64,000 nucleotides of DNA from Sphingobacterium sp. SGG-5. Lineage in GTDB: Bacteria; Bacteroidota; Bacteroidia; Sphingobacteriales; Sphingobacteriaceae. Below the pieces are notes generated by a model. That model saw nothing but the letters and a program-made list of their open reading frames with translations. It searched no databases and was not told where the DNA came from. Positions 44,151 through 54,092 of the stretch are shown here, in pieces; position 1 is the first letter of the stretch, and each line of letters starts with the position of its first letter. The position numbers and the translations under genes are program-made. The stretch is from positions 465,015 through 529,014 of the forward strand of contig NZ_JAAKGO010000002.1 of the NCBI RefSeq assembly GCF_011043525.1, given 5' to 3'.

Positions 44151-44621
44151 CGTAATCACCTTTTCCGAATCAGTAACACCTTTTCCTGAAAATGGTATTA
44201 CTAATTCACAAAAGGATCATCCTTGTTTGATACTACCACCACCTTGTTTGCAACGTGTGCATCCTTTTTCCGGAGAAGGTCATCCTTGTTACAAAAAAGG
44301 AACATCTAAATCGAAATTTGTGATACATTGTTCTGAACTTCTATAACCATTTTACGAACAAGTGATCACATCATCTCAACAAGGATGTACCTATTTTCAA
44401 TAAGGTATACCCCATTCCGAATAAGTGATCACATTTTCTGAAAAAGGATGTGCTTGTTCTAAACTTGTACATCCCTATTGCAAACAAGGATGCACCTATT
44501 TTCAATAAGGTATACCCCATTCCGGAGAAGTGATCACATTTTCTGAAAATGGACACCCCTTTTCAAAAAATGGACTACCTTTTTATAAACAGGGATGTTC
44601 CGAAAGCCAAAAAGTGATCAC
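44140..44621. repeat. Degenerate tandem array, 21-bp period, about 22 units
   Basis: From 44161 the sequence divides into 22 consecutive units of 21 bp (the first is 20 bp) without any further insertion or deletion. Loose consensus: n-T-n-T-T-n-n-n-A-A-n-A-A-G-G/T-n-n-n-n-n-C. Units 10, 13, 18 and 22 contain the palindrome GTGATCAC. Units 12-14 and 17-19 are nearly identical. Both strands are open only in part (71 codons on plus from 44131, 61 on minus), broken by stops in the array, so I regard it as non-coding. No RNA or gene is visible in the rest of 44,086-44,743. Confidence 0.9.
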
Positions 44622-44743
44622 AAATAGGGGGCAATGCTGCCTGCGCACCACGAAACACCAATATAACATAATTGCTATAAATCAGCTATTAATTAAGAAA
44701 AACATCTAAAACGGGCCTTGCGGTTGATGTCGAGCAAGTATTT

Positions 44744-45331
44744 TTATCTTCCTTTCTTTTGCTGTGGAAATTTCATTTTATAGGAAACCTGTACCTGGCC
44801 TTTCGAAATAGAATCCAGCTTTCCTTTCAACATCGCCTTTTTCAACGGGCTAAGTTTGTCGATAAAAAGCTTTCCTTCGATATGGTCGTATTCGTGCTGA
44901 ACAATACGTGCCGCCAATCCAGTCAGCTCCACTTCATGTTCGTCAAAATTTTCATCTAGATAGTTGATAAGCACATGCGAAGGACGCATGACCTCCTCCG
45001 AAATATCCGGAATAGAAAGACAGCCTTCGCTAAAGCCCCACTTGTCTCCTGCTTCCTCTACGATGATAGGGTTGATAAATACTTTCTTGAAATCCTTCAA
45101 TGCGGGATCTCCCGGTTCATCTTCATCATCCTCCGCAAAAGGAGAGGCATCAATGACAAAAAGGCGAATAGGAAGTCCGATCTGTGGTGCGGCCAAACCG
45201 ACACCACGTGCACCATACATCGTCTCAAACATGTTGTCGATAAGCGCCTTCAAGTTCGGATAATCTTCATCGATCTCTTCCGTCTTCTTCCTCAATACAG
45301 GATCGCCGTATGCTACTATAGGTAATTTCAT
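44744..45331 (-). CDS. def: Peptide deformylase
   Basis: A 195-residue deformylase removing the N-formyl group from nascent proteins. Three signature motifs are present: GVGLAAPQIG (motif 1), EGCLSIP (motif 2, Cys metal ligand) and QHEYDHIEGKLFID (motif 3, HExDH with Tyr). ATG 45331 (MKLPIVAYGDPVLRKK) is canonical; the upstream in-frame start is TTG. An insert with DDEDEPGDPALKDF in the middle is usual in Bacteroidota. A TAACTTTG box lies about 28 nt upstream. Confidence 0.96.
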   Translation of the reverse strand: MKLPIVAYGDPVLRKKTEEIDEDYPNLKALIDNMFETMYGARGVGLAAPQIGLPIRLFVIDASPFAEDDEDEPGDPALKDFKKVFINPIIVEEAGDKWGFSEGCLSIPDISEEVMRPSHVLINYLDENFDEHEVELTGLAARIVQHEYDHIEGKLFIDKLSPLKKAMLKGKLDSISKGQVQVSYKMKFPQQKKGR

Positions 45332-45436
45332 CCGTTTTTTTCTCTTACTATTCGGGTACAAAGTTATCAATTATTTGTGACGCTCATCACATAAAAGTGG
45401 TGTTGTCCCGATAGCTTTTTTCTTATTTTTACACGG

Positions 45437-46180
45437 ATGATAGATACACAGGCTGAAATAGACAAATTCTTGGATGATCTCCGTACCGCGATCCCTTATC
45501 CGGTCGACATGGATCGGTCGGCTACTATCCCTACGGCACAGATCAACACGCTTTTCATCTATATCTATCCTCCCCATACTGTCAGACAGCCTAATGTGGC
45601 GGGATTTCAAACCATCCATCTGGATGTAGATCTTTTGTCGTCTGCGCACGACAAGGTAATCGACCGTATAAGGGGATTACTTGGTGCAGGCACAAGGTTA
45701 TATGCCCGGGATACGGTTGTAGCACGGGTCGACAAAAAGGTTGCGATGGCTTTTCAAGAAGAATATCACATGCAGGTTGCTTTGCCCGGCAAATATCGGT
45801 ACGGTCTCTATCATCGGGGGGAGTTGGTGTCTGTTGCTGTTTTCAGCGGTGGCAGGCGGATGGATACCGAGGGGGAGGATTACCGGTCCTTTGAACTGTT
45901 GCGCTTCTGCCATAAAGGAGGGTATATTGTCGTGGGAGGAATTTCCAAGCTATTGAATCGTTTTATCCATGATTTCCATCCGGATGATATTATGACTTAT
46001 GCGGACTTGGACTGGTGTCAGCAATCTTCCTTGGAGCGTATCGGTTTTCAGCCCATAGCCGTTAAAGAACCGCAGACATTTTATATCGAAGACGGCCATA
46101 GACACTATAAAAAAGAGAGTAAGAATGGAGGATATACGGTCCAAAATAGCGGAAGTCTTAAATTAAAACGTATTCTTTAA
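45437..46180 (+). CDS. Conserved hypothetical protein (247 aa)
   Basis: A 247-residue soluble protein of unknown function. The C-terminal half (YGLYHRGELVSVAVFSGGRR, SFELLRFCHKGGYIVVGGIS, KLLNRFIHDFHPDDIMTYAD, RIGFQPI) resembles a domain in phage and homing-endonuclease-associated proteins, where GSKLL, ITYADR and LGF motifs occur in the same order. That similarity is from memory and unproven. Neighbour genes are unrelated. A near-consensus -7 box (TATTTTTA) ends five bases before the ATG. Confidence 0.65.
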   Translation: MIDTQAEIDKFLDDLRTAIPYPVDMDRSATIPTAQINTLFIYIYPPHTVRQPNVAGFQTIHLDVDLLSSAHDKVIDRIRGLLGAGTRLYARDTVVARVDKKVAMAFQEEYHMQVALPGKYRYGLYHRGELVSVAVFSGGRRMDTEGEDYRSFELLRFCHKGGYIVVGGISKLLNRFIHDFHPDDIMTYADLDWCQQSSLERIGFQPIAVKEPQTFYIEDGHRHYKKESKNGGYTVQNSGSLKLKRIL

Positions 46181-46229
46181 AAGCTTTTTGTTATTTTAGA
46201 TGCTCATCTAAAAAATTAAACAACAAAAT

Positions 46230-47402
46230 ATGAAACGTAAACTACGTATGGGTATGGTAGGTGGAGGAAATGATGCCTTCATCGGAGCCGTGCATCGTAT
46301 AGCCGCCTTCATGGACGGAAAGATTGAATTGGTCTGTGGAGCTTTTAGCGTAAATCCCGAGATTGCTATTCAGTCGGGAAAAGATCTTTTTGTCGCAGAA
46401 GATAGAGTTTATTTGGACTATAAGACGATGATCGAAAAAGAAGCCGCTTTGCCTGAAGGAGAGCGCATGGATTTTTTGACCATTGTTACACCCAATTTTT
46501 TACATTTTGAGCCCGCGAAGATGGCTTTGGAGCATGGTTTTGATGTGGTCGTGGAGAAGCCGATAACGGTATCGCTGGAGGAAGCAAAAACATTGCAGGA
46601 GGTGGTGGAACGCACCGGAAAGACACTGTGTCTCACGCATACCTATTCGGGATATCCGATGGTAAAGCAAGCCAAAGCCATGATAAAGGAGGGCCACTTT
46701 GGAAAGATACGGAAGATTTTGGTGGAGTACCCACAAGGCTGGTTGAGTAGATTGAGCGAAAGAGAGGGAAATGCCGGTGCGGCATGGCGTGCAGATCCAA
46801 AACGTTCTGGAAAATCTCTGGTCATGGGCGATATCGGAACCCATGCGGCACATTTGGCCGAGTATGTGTCGGGCTTGCGGATTACCGAACTCTGCGCGGA
46901 CTTAACCACATTCGTGGAAGGCAGACTTCTGGACGACGATGGCTCGGTATTATTGCATTTTGAAAATGGTGCCAAAGGGGTATTGATGGCTTCTCAAGTA
47001 GCGGCAGGTGAGGAGAATGCTGTCCGCCTCCGCATATATGGAGAGAAAGGTGGTCTTGAATGGGCTAATGAAGATCCAAATAACCTGATTATAAAGATGC
47101 TGGATCAACCGCGGCAGCTGTATCGTACAGGAAACGCGTATGCAGCGCCTTATACGCTGAGTTCTTTTGCTACGCACAATACCCGTGTGCCTGCCGGCCA
47201 CCCAGAAGGTTTGCTGGAATCTTTTGCGAATATCTATCGGAATTTTGCGGCAACTGTATCGGCCAAAAAAGAGGGACGTACACCTACGCCGGAAGAACTG
47301 GATTTTCCGACGGTCGCGGATGGCGTGCGTGGGATGGCTTTCATCGACACCGTGGTAGAAAGCAACAGCAGCAACGAAAAATGGACTAAATTTGTAGGGT
47401 GA
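46230..47402 (+). CDS. Gfo/Idh/MocA family oxidoreductase
   Basis: A 390-residue NAD(P)-dependent sugar or inositol-type dehydrogenase. The Rossmann motif MGMVGGGNDAFIGAVHR is at the N-terminus, VVVEKPITVSLEEAKTLQEV carries the conserved EKP, and GDIGTHAAHLAEYVSG has the catalytic-region His. The last four bases overlap the GTG start of miaA. Substrate not predictable. Confidence 0.93.
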   Translation: MKRKLRMGMVGGGNDAFIGAVHRIAAFMDGKIELVCGAFSVNPEIAIQSGKDLFVAEDRVYLDYKTMIEKEAALPEGERMDFLTIVTPNFLHFEPAKMALEHGFDVVVEKPITVSLEEAKTLQEVVERTGKTLCLTHTYSGYPMVKQAKAMIKEGHFGKIRKILVEYPQGWLSRLSEREGNAGAAWRADPKRSGKSLVMGDIGTHAAHLAEYVSGLRITELCADLTTFVEGRLLDDDGSVLLHFENGAKGVLMASQVAAGEENAVRLRIYGEKGGLEWANEDPNNLIIKMLDQPRQLYRTGNAYAAPYTLSSFATHNTRVPAGHPEGLLESFANIYRNFAATVSAKKEGRTPTPEELDFPTVADGVRGMAFIDTVVESNSSNEKWTKFVG

Positions 47403-48301
47403 TAAACATCCAAGAAATCATGCATGATCTTCAGGCAGGAAACCCAATCCTGTCTGAAGATCTGATTATTATCTTAGGACCCACAGCAAGCGGCAAGACT
47501 AGGCTTGCCGTAGCGATTGCGAAAGCATTGAATGCGGAGATTATCAGTGCAGATTCTCGTCAGGTGTATCGCTGTATGGATATCGGAACCGGAAAGGATA
47601 TTCCGGAATATGGATCTATACCGTATCATTTGATAGACAGCGTCGAACCGGGCGAAAAATACAATATCGCTCGTTTTCTGGAAGATTTTGAAAGGGCCTA
47701 TCAGGCGATAAAGTCCAGAAATAAGCCAATTGTCGTCTGCGGTGGAACAGGTTTTTATATACAGGCGCTGCTGGAGCCGAAACCGTATACACAGGTGCCG
47801 ACCAACTCGGCGTTGCGAGAGGAGCTCGACATATTGGATAAGGAAACGTTGAGAAAGACGTTAGAAGAAAAGGAGATCCCCCCGGCGTTTGTCATTGATT
47901 TTTCGTCAAAAAAGCGCATGATCCGGGCGTTGGAAATTTTGGATTGGATCACTCATCACCCCACGGAGATCTTAAATGCTTTACCCACCTATTCCGCAAA
48001 AATTATAGGTATTGACCCCGGATTGGAGGTACGGCGCCGACGGATCAGTGACCGTCTGCGGCATCGGTTGGCAAATGGTATGATCGAAGAAGTCGAAAAG
48101 TTGTTGGAAGCTGATTTGACCTACAACGATTTGGAGTACTATGGGTTAGAATATAAATACATCTCGTATTATCTTCAAGGAAAGATGACTTATGACGAAT
48201 TTGTACGTAAGCTCGAAATAGAGATCCATCGTTATGCTAAACGACAGATGACATACTTTCGTAAAATGGAGCGGGATGGACTGGATATAAAATGGATTTG
48301 A
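47399..48301 (+). CDS. miaA: tRNA dimethylallyltransferase
   Basis: A 300-residue enzyme adding an isopentenyl group to A37 of tRNAs reading UNN codons. P-loop GPTASGKTRLA, the tRNA/DMAPP residues in ISADSRQVYRCMDIGTGK, and GGTGFYIQALLEP are present. GTG 47399 overlaps the previous stop (GTGA); ATG 47420 (MHDLQAGNP) is the alternative start. Wording such as IPEYGSIPYHLIDSVEPGEKY suggests one of the divergent MiaA paralogues frequent in Bacteroidota. Product is the substrate for MiaB and then MiaE (29,738). Confidence 0.92.
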   Translation: MINIQEIMHDLQAGNPILSEDLIIILGPTASGKTRLAVAIAKALNAEIISADSRQVYRCMDIGTGKDIPEYGSIPYHLIDSVEPGEKYNIARFLEDFERAYQAIKSRNKPIVVCGGTGFYIQALLEPKPYTQVPTNSALREELDILDKETLRKTLEEKEIPPAFVIDFSSKKRMIRALEILDWITHHPTEILNALPTYSAKIIGIDPGLEVRRRRISDRLRHRLANGMIEEVEKLLEADLTYNDLEYYGLEYKYISYYLQGKMTYDEFVRKLEIEIHRYAKRQMTYFRKMERDGLDIKWI

Positions 48302-48311
48302 TGTAAGTTTG
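48281..48311 (+). promoter_or_regulatory. Probable promoter of the aldo/keto reductase gene
   Basis: TAAGTTTG at 48304-48311, a perfect -7 box, with CTG at 48281-48283 spaced 20 bp. The box and the next four bases (TAAGTTTGATTC) equal those of the ftsY promoter. The ATG follows 34 bp later. Confidence 0.5.
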
Positions 48312-48345
48312 ATTCGAATAAGAGCACATATAAAATCATACGATA

Positions 48346-49329
48346 ATGAAATACAGGAAATTAGGAAACAGCGATTTAGAAGTATCGGTTATCACATTTG
48401 GAGCATGGGCTGCAGGCGGTTGGATGTGGGGGAGTACGGATAGGAACGATGCTGTGGAGGCTATCAAAGCTGCTTATGATAACGGCGTAACTTCTATTGA
48501 TACAGCACCGATTTACGGTCAGGGCACCAGTGAGGACATTGTGGGTGAGGCTATAAAGGGATTGCCCAGAGATCGCATACAAATTTTGACAAAATTTGGT
48601 TTACGCTGGGATATAGCGCAGGGAGAACCACACGGACATAGCGTAGATAATTCGGGTAGACCGATTGATATCTATAAATTTGCAGGAAGAGACAGTGTTA
48701 TTCACGAGTGCGAGCAGAGCTTAAAGCTTCTGGGCACAGACTATATTGATCTGTATCAAATTCACTGGCCCGATCCGACCACCCCGATAGACGAGACGTT
48801 TGAGGCCGTTGAACGGCTGATTGAACAAGGCAAGGTGCGGTATGCAGGGGTATGCAACTACAATGCGGACCAGATGGAAGAAGCAGAAAGAACACTTCCC
48901 CTCGTGTCCAATCAAATTCCGTTCAGCATGGTCCGGCGGGAAATCGAGGAGGAAACAGTACCCTATTGTGTCGTGCATAATAAGGCGATCTTGGCCTATA
49001 GCCCGTTGCATAGAGGACTACTCACCGGAAAGATACACCCCGGTTACGTTTTTCAGGAAGGGGATCATCGACCCACTTTACGGGAGTTCCAACCGGAATT
49101 TATAGAGAAAACAAATCGTATGTTGGAAAAAATAAAACCAATTGCGGAAAGCAAAAACGCAACTTTAAGTCAATTGGTCTTAGCGTGGACGATTGAAAGA
49201 GCGGGTATCACCGTGGCATTGGCTGGTGCACGGAATGCGCAGCAAGCGATAGAGAATGCTGGAGCAGCCGATGTCAACCTGTCACAAGAAGAAAAAGCCT
49301 TTATCGATGAGCTGGTGAGTGCGTTTTAG
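48346..49329 (+). CDS. Aldo/keto reductase
   Basis: A 327-residue NADPH-dependent TIM-barrel reductase. GWMWGSTDRNDAVEAIKAAY, IDTAPIYGQGTSEDIVGEAI (catalytic Asp, Tyr), the Lys in ILTKFGLRWD, YIDLYQIHWPDP (His) and the C-terminal cofactor region ITVALAGARNAQQAIENAGA are all visible. General-stress/YdhF-type subgroup likely. Own promoter; converges on gcvP with a 17-bp gap. Confidence 0.93.
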   Translation: MKYRKLGNSDLEVSVITFGAWAAGGWMWGSTDRNDAVEAIKAAYDNGVTSIDTAPIYGQGTSEDIVGEAIKGLPRDRIQILTKFGLRWDIAQGEPHGHSVDNSGRPIDIYKFAGRDSVIHECEQSLKLLGTDYIDLYQIHWPDPTTPIDETFEAVERLIEQGKVRYAGVCNYNADQMEEAERTLPLVSNQIPFSMVRREIEEETVPYCVVHNKAILAYSPLHRGLLTGKIHPGYVFQEGDHRPTLREFQPEFIEKTNRMLEKIKPIAESKNATLSQLVLAWTIERAGITVALAGARNAQQAIENAGAADVNLSQEEKAFIDELVSAF

Positions 49330-49346
49330 GCTACTCACCAGTTTTT

Positions 49347-52217
49347 CTATGCTTCGGCGTATTCTTCAATCGACGGACAAGAACAGATTAATGTCCGGTC
49401 GCCTTGCGAATCATTCACGCGCCCTACCGAAGGCCAGAACTTATTTGCTTTTAGATAAGCAAGTGGATAGGCTGCGGTTTGGCGGGAATACGGTTTATCC
49501 CAAGAATCATCCGTAACCATGGCTGCCGTGTATGGTGCATTTTTTAATACATTGTCTTTTTGATCGACTTCACCGGACTCGACTGCCGCAATCTCCCTTC
49601 GGATGGCGATTAACGCATCACAGAAACGGTCAAGCTCGGGTTTTGATTCCGATTCGGTCGGTTCGATCATCAATGTTCCGGCAACAGGGAAAGATACAGT
49701 CGGTGCATGGAAACCGTAGTCCATCAGGCGCTTAGCAATATCAGCAACTTCAACTCCTATGCTTTTGAATGTCCGGCAATCCAGGATCATCTCATGTGCA
49801 CAGTGGCCGTTCGCCCCGGCATACAACACGGGGTAATGCTCTTCTAAACGCGCTTTGATGTAGTTTGCGTTTAAGATCGCTGTCTTGGTTGCTGTTGTTA
49901 ATCCGTCAGGGCCCATCATGGCAATGTACGCGTGGGAGATCACCAAGATAGAAGCCGATCCGAAAGGAGCAGCTGATACCGCTGAGATACCCTGTTCACC
50001 AGATACCGCCACCTCGCTGTGGTTCGGTAAGAACGGTACGAGGTGGGAGGCTACGCCGATAGGGCCCATGCCGGGACCGCCGCCACCGTGGGGGATACAG
50101 AACGTTTTATGCAGATTGAGGTGACAGACATCGGCGCCGATAAAGCCCGGACTGGTCAATCCGACTTGGGCATTCATATTGGCCCCATCCATATAAACCT
50201 GTCCCCCATTTTCATGGATAATACGGCATATTTCAATGATGGGCTCTTCAAATACTCCGTGTGTAGACGGGTAAGTCACCATCAGCGAATTCAGATTTTC
50301 TGCATGTTCAACAGCTTTGGCTCTCAGATCCTCCACATCAATATTACCGCGATCATCACATTTGACGACAACGACTTTCAGGCCAGCCATCGAAGCCGAG
50401 GCGGGGTTGGTGCCGTGTGCGGAAGCCGGGATAAGGCAAACATTACGGTGCTCTTCACCGCGGCTCTCGTGATAGGCACGTATGACCATCAATCCGGTAT
50501 ACTCCCCTTGAGCTCCTGAATTCGGTTGAAAAGACATTTTGGCAAAACCGGTGATCTCACTTAACCAGTCGTTCAGCTCGTTGATTAATTGCATATAGCC
50601 TGTCGTTTGATCGGCTGGTGCAAAGGGATGCAAACCGCCCAGACGTGCCCAGGTAACAGGCACCATCTCTGTTGTTGCATTGAGCTTCATTGTACAAGAT
50701 CCCAGCGGAATCATCGAATGGCACAAAGACAAATCTTTGCTTTCCAAAGATTTGATGTAACGCAGCATTTCACTTTCGGAATGGTAGCTGTTGAAGATCG
50801 GATGGGTCAGGTAAGTGGAAGTACGGATAAACTCATCTGGTATGGATGTGCCAAGCTGATCCACCCACATCGTCACATCGATGTCGTGATGTCCTATTCC
50901 TTTGATTTTTGCAAATACCTTGACAAGGGTCTGTATATCTTCGATCGTTGTCGTCTCGTCGATCGAAATGCCGACAACGCCGTCTTTATAATAGAAATTC
51001 AGTTCATGGTTTAAGGCTTCGGCCTTCAATGCGCCGGCCTGATCACCTACCTGAAAACGTAGGGTATCGAAATACGTGGCGTTGGTCTGCGTATAGCCTA
51101 AAGATTGAATAGCCTTGTCGGCTAATCGGGCTAAGTCATGAATACGCTTCGCTATATTTTTTAAACCTTCAGGCCCATGGTATACGGCATAAAATGAAGC
51201 CATAATAGCCAATAGTGCCTGTGCCGTGCAGATGTTGGACGATGCCTTGTCCCGGCGGATATGTTGTTCGCGGGTTTGCAACGCCATACGCAGGGCATAC
51301 TCCCCATTTGAATCGGATGTTACACCGATGATACGGCCGGGGATGTTACGTTTGTAAGTATCTTTCGTTGCAAAAAAGGCAGCATGAGGACCACCGAAGC
51401 CCATTGGTACTCCGAAGCGCTGGGAGTTGCCAACAACGACATCTGCACCCCATTCTCCGGGAGGGGTCAGCAAGGTCAGCGACATCAGATCAGCAGCAAC
51501 ACATACGGTAATATGTTGCGCATGTGCGGCTTCGGTAAAATTTTTATAGTCGGCAATAGACCCATCGGCCGCAGGATATTGACAGAAAGCTGCAAACACA
51601 TCGTTCGACAGGTTGTCTTCTGTCGTGTCTGCAATCCGAATGGTTATACCAAACGATAGCGCGCGGGTTTGCAGGACGGCCAATGTCTGTGGAAAGATAT
51701 TCGGCGATACCAAGAAGACATCGGCTTCTTTGTTTTTACGGGTGCTATAGAGCATAAACATCCCTTCAGCTGCTGCCGTAGCTTCATCCAATAACGAGGC
51801 GTTAGCGATCTCAAGACCGGTCAGGTCGGATACGACCGTCTGAAAATTCAGTAATGCCTGTAGGCGTCCCTGTGCAATTTCAGCCTGATAAGGGGTATAT
51901 TGGGTATACCATCCCGGATTTTCGAAGACATTACGCTGAATAACGCCGGGAAGGACAACATCGTAATAGCCTTGACCGATATAGGACTTGAATACTTTAT
52001 TTTCCGCTGCAATTTCTGCGATCTTCTCCAGATAAGCTACCTCGCTTAATGCTTTTGGAAGATTCAACGGCTTCGTGCGGATGGGGGCAGGAACAGTCTG
52101 TTCAATTAATTCATCGACTGAACTGAGTCCCAAAAATCTTAACATGTCATCTACTTGTGTAGAGCGGGGACCATTATGACGGTCTTCAAATTTTTCTTGG
52201 TAATATATGTTACTCAT
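49347..52217 (-). CDS. gcvP: Glycine dehydrogenase (P protein of glycine cleavage)
   Basis: A 956-residue fused P protein, full length. It decarboxylates glycine on pyridoxal phosphate and hands the aminomethyl group to the H protein. The N-terminal half ([38 protein letters not shown]) and C-terminal half are both present; the PLP-Lys lies in [20 protein letters not shown]. gcvT and gcvH are not in the window. A TATCTTTG box at 52311-52304 (minus) gives a leader of about 80 nt; no glycine riboswitch is recognised in it. Confidence 0.97.
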   Translation of the reverse strand: MSNIYYQEKFEDRHNGPRSTQVDDMLRFLGLSSVDELIEQTVPAPIRTKPLNLPKALSEVAYLEKIAEIAAENKVFKSYIGQGYYDVVLPGVIQRNVFENPGWYTQYTPYQAEIAQGRLQALLNFQTVVSDLTGLEIANASLLDEATAAAEGMFMLYSTRKNKEADVFLVSPNIFPQTLAVLQTRALSFGITIRIADTTEDNLSNDVFAAFCQYPAADGSIADYKNFTEAAHAQHITVCVAADLMSLTLLTPPGEWGADVVVGNSQRFGVPMGFGGPHAAFFATKDTYKRNIPGRIIGVTSDSNGEYALRMALQTREQHIRRDKASSNICTAQALLAIMASFYAVYHGPEGLKNIAKRIHDLARLADKAIQSLGYTQTNATYFDTLRFQVGDQAGALKAEALNHELNFYYKDGVVGISIDETTTIEDIQTLVKVFAKIKGIGHHDIDVTMWVDQLGTSIPDEFIRTSTYLTHPIFNSYHSESEMLRYIKSLESKDLSLCHSMIPLGSCTMKLNATTEMVPVTWARLGGLHPFAPADQTTGYMQLINELNDWLSEITGFAKMSFQPNSGAQGEYTGLMVIRAYHESRGEEHRNVCLIPASAHGTNPASASMAGLKVVVVKCDDRGNIDVEDLRAKAVEHAENLNSLMVTYPSTHGVFEEPIIEICRIIHENGGQVYMDGANMNAQVGLTSPGFIGADVCHLNLHKTFCIPHGGGGPGMGPIGVASHLVPFLPNHSEVAVSGEQGISAVSAAPFGSASILVISHAYIAMMGPDGLTTATKTAILNANYIKARLEEHYPVLYAGANGHCAHEMILDCRTFKSIGVEVADIAKRLMDYGFHAPTVSFPVAGTLMIEPTESESKPELDRFCDALIAIRREIAAVESGEVDQKDNVLKNAPYTAAMVTDDSWDKPYSRQTAAYPLAYLKANKFWPSVGRVNDSQGDRTLICSCPSIEEYAEA

Positions 52218-52303
52218 ATGCTACTTAATTGCGGCTGCCTTAAAAACATCAACTGTCTGATAAACAATTCTTCAATCGAAGTTTACCTTGTTTATCGGAT
52301 GCG

Positions 52304-52311
52304 CAAAGATA
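52304..52311 (-). promoter_or_regulatory. gcvP -7 promoter box
   Basis: TATCTTTG on the minus strand, a perfect match to TAnnTTTG, 86 bp before the gcvP ATG. The -33 position reads TATAA instead of TTTG. Confidence 0.45.
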
Positions 52312-52356
52312 CGGTTTTTAAAACATCTTTTTATAGGTAGTATGTGAGGAAAAGAT

Positions 52357-53946
52357 TTAGTATAAGATAGTAAACTTAAATGCTAACGGATCAAAGTGTT
52401 TCATAAGCTCACGAACGAGGCCGTCACCGTGTTTCACGTACAATATAGCAAAATTTTCTGACCTTTCCTGCAATCCTCCGCCCGGAAAAAGCTTTTCTTT
52501 GATACGCGCGATCTGGATACGCGCATCTTCATGATTATGTTTGTCGGCTTTCAGGAGCTTCTTTTCGAGGTTATTTATCGCTTTTTTGAGTCGTGCCTTT
52601 ACAGCGTCTGTACTTGGTCCAAGGCTCGCGTCAATCTTGTGGGCACGTAGTTTGATCTTCCCGAATATGGCATTGAGCTCCATCCATTCATCCCGTAGGT
52701 TTAACCGGTGTTTGGTCTGGCGCCGGACATAATCATTTTGAAGCATTGTAACGGATTTGAAGATACTTTTGAAGGTCAGATCCAACCGGAATATCTTGCC
52801 GGCGATACTGTCGTCCGTAATCATGGCTGAATTTCGGGGAACCAGAATGGGGAAGGGAATACCATACTGGCCGAAGTTTGCTTTAAGCTGTAACCAGTAC
52901 ACGATCTCCGCACCACCGCCGATATAAGCAAGGTTGGGTAAGATAACCTCCTGATAAAGTGGACGCATGACCACATTAGGACTAAATCGTTCCGGATGAT
53001 TTTGTATTTCTGTTTTTAAATCTTCTTCTGAAAAAAAGATATCTTGATGTAGTATTTCATAGCGACCGTCCTCTCCTTTTACGATCCGCTCGCGGAAATC
53101 ATCCGTCAGATAGAAAAAATTACACGGCCGTGCATGTACTTGTGTTGCAAATCCTTTTTCTTCTAATGCTTCTGATGTTGTTTGGATGGCTTGATAGCTT
53201 TTTTCATGCAAGATATCGTCCTGCATATAGGGCGCAAACAATTGTTTTAATTCAGGTCGGTCGGCATCGAGAATAACCAGGCCGAACTCTTGAAAAAGGT
53301 GATGTACAAAGACACGTGTGGCATCGGCGAGATTTCTACCTTGGAGATACGCCTCTTCTACAATACGGGTCAGCTTGGCGGAGTTATCGGATAAGCCCAG
53401 CATACCACAATACTGCCGGACGACCTGTTCCATCGACTGGGTGTCCATACGTCCCGTCCCTGATACCGCCGGTGTATCCCATATGATTTTCTTTCCATAA
53501 ACCCGTGTGTGGTTGATTTCCGCAAAATCATGGTCTTCGGTGGCCATCCAATATACAGGGACAAAATCCTTGTCGGCAAACTTCTTTTTGAGATCTTGAG
53601 CCAACCGTATGGCGGTTACAATTTTGAAGATGAAATATAAGGGGCCCGTAAAAATATTGAGTTGATGCCCCGTGGTGACGGTAAATGTCGTGTTGTCTCT
53701 CAGACGTTCTACATTCTGAGCGACGGCAGGTGATGAAGCCAACAATTCGCCATATTGGGCTTTCAATGCAGTCACCAGTGTATCGCGGTGGGAAAAGGAA
53801 GCTTTCTGCTGTATTTGTTGTGCAAAGCCTTCCCAAGTAGGACGATTTCCGTAGAAAGATTTCAACGCTGAATCATCTGCCAGATAGGCCAGTAAAGTAT
53901 TGGAAAAACTGTTGGTATCCTTATAGTCGATATAAGTTGCTTTCAT
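52357..53946 (-). CDS. bshC: Putative cysteine ligase BshC (bacillithiol synthesis)
   Basis: A 529-residue BshC. Characteristic segments are VTTGHQLNIFTGPLYFIFKI, PVYWMATEDHDFAEINHTRV, EIVYWLQLKANFGQYGIPFP, and a long C-terminal coiled coil (KKAINNLEKKLLKADKHNHE). BshC is thought to add cysteine to glucosaminyl-malate as the last step of bacillithiol formation. Bacillithiol persulfide is a possible substrate for the dioxygenase at 26,403 (inference). A TACATTTG box lies about 20 nt before the ATG on the minus strand (53975-53968). Confidence 0.95.
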   Translation of the reverse strand: MKATYIDYKDTNSFSNTLLAYLADDSALKSFYGNRPTWEGFAQQIQQKASFSHRDTLVTALKAQYGELLASSPAVAQNVERLRDNTTFTVTTGHQLNIFTGPLYFIFKIVTAIRLAQDLKKKFADKDFVPVYWMATEDHDFAEINHTRVYGKKIIWDTPAVSGTGRMDTQSMEQVVRQYCGMLGLSDNSAKLTRIVEEAYLQGRNLADATRVFVHHLFQEFGLVILDADRPELKQLFAPYMQDDILHEKSYQAIQTTSEALEEKGFATQVHARPCNFFYLTDDFRERIVKGEDGRYEILHQDIFFSEEDLKTEIQNHPERFSPNVVMRPLYQEVILPNLAYIGGGAEIVYWLQLKANFGQYGIPFPILVPRNSAMITDDSIAGKIFRLDLTFKSIFKSVTMLQNDYVRRQTKHRLNLRDEWMELNAIFGKIKLRAHKIDASLGPSTDAVKARLKKAINNLEKKLLKADKHNHEDARIQIARIKEKLFPGGGLQERSENFAILYVKHGDGLVRELMKHFDPLAFKFTILY

Positions 53947-54092
53947 CCGCGATTATTAATGTCCCTGCAAATGTATACGGTTTGAGTATACAAAATACAG
54001 ATTTCTGGAAAAAGCTATGTCTTCTTGCTGAATTATAGCGAAGATTTGACAAAAGCAGATATATTTAAAACGGAATTACCTAAGTTTATAAC

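Noticed and set aside
44131..44346. 71-codon plus-strand ORF and 61-codon minus-strand ORF (44371-44556) inside the 21-bp array
   Set aside because: Both exist because a 21-bp period keeps the frame; stops in other units and lack of a start context argue against coding. Kept as an alternative in the array finding.
44140..44621. CRISPR array
   Set aside because: There is no constant repeat alternating with unique spacers, unit length is 21 bp throughout, and no cas genes are near.
52218..52303. Glycine riboswitch in the gcvP leader
   Set aside because: The leader of about 80 nt lacks the conserved helices and G-rich core of glycine aptamers.
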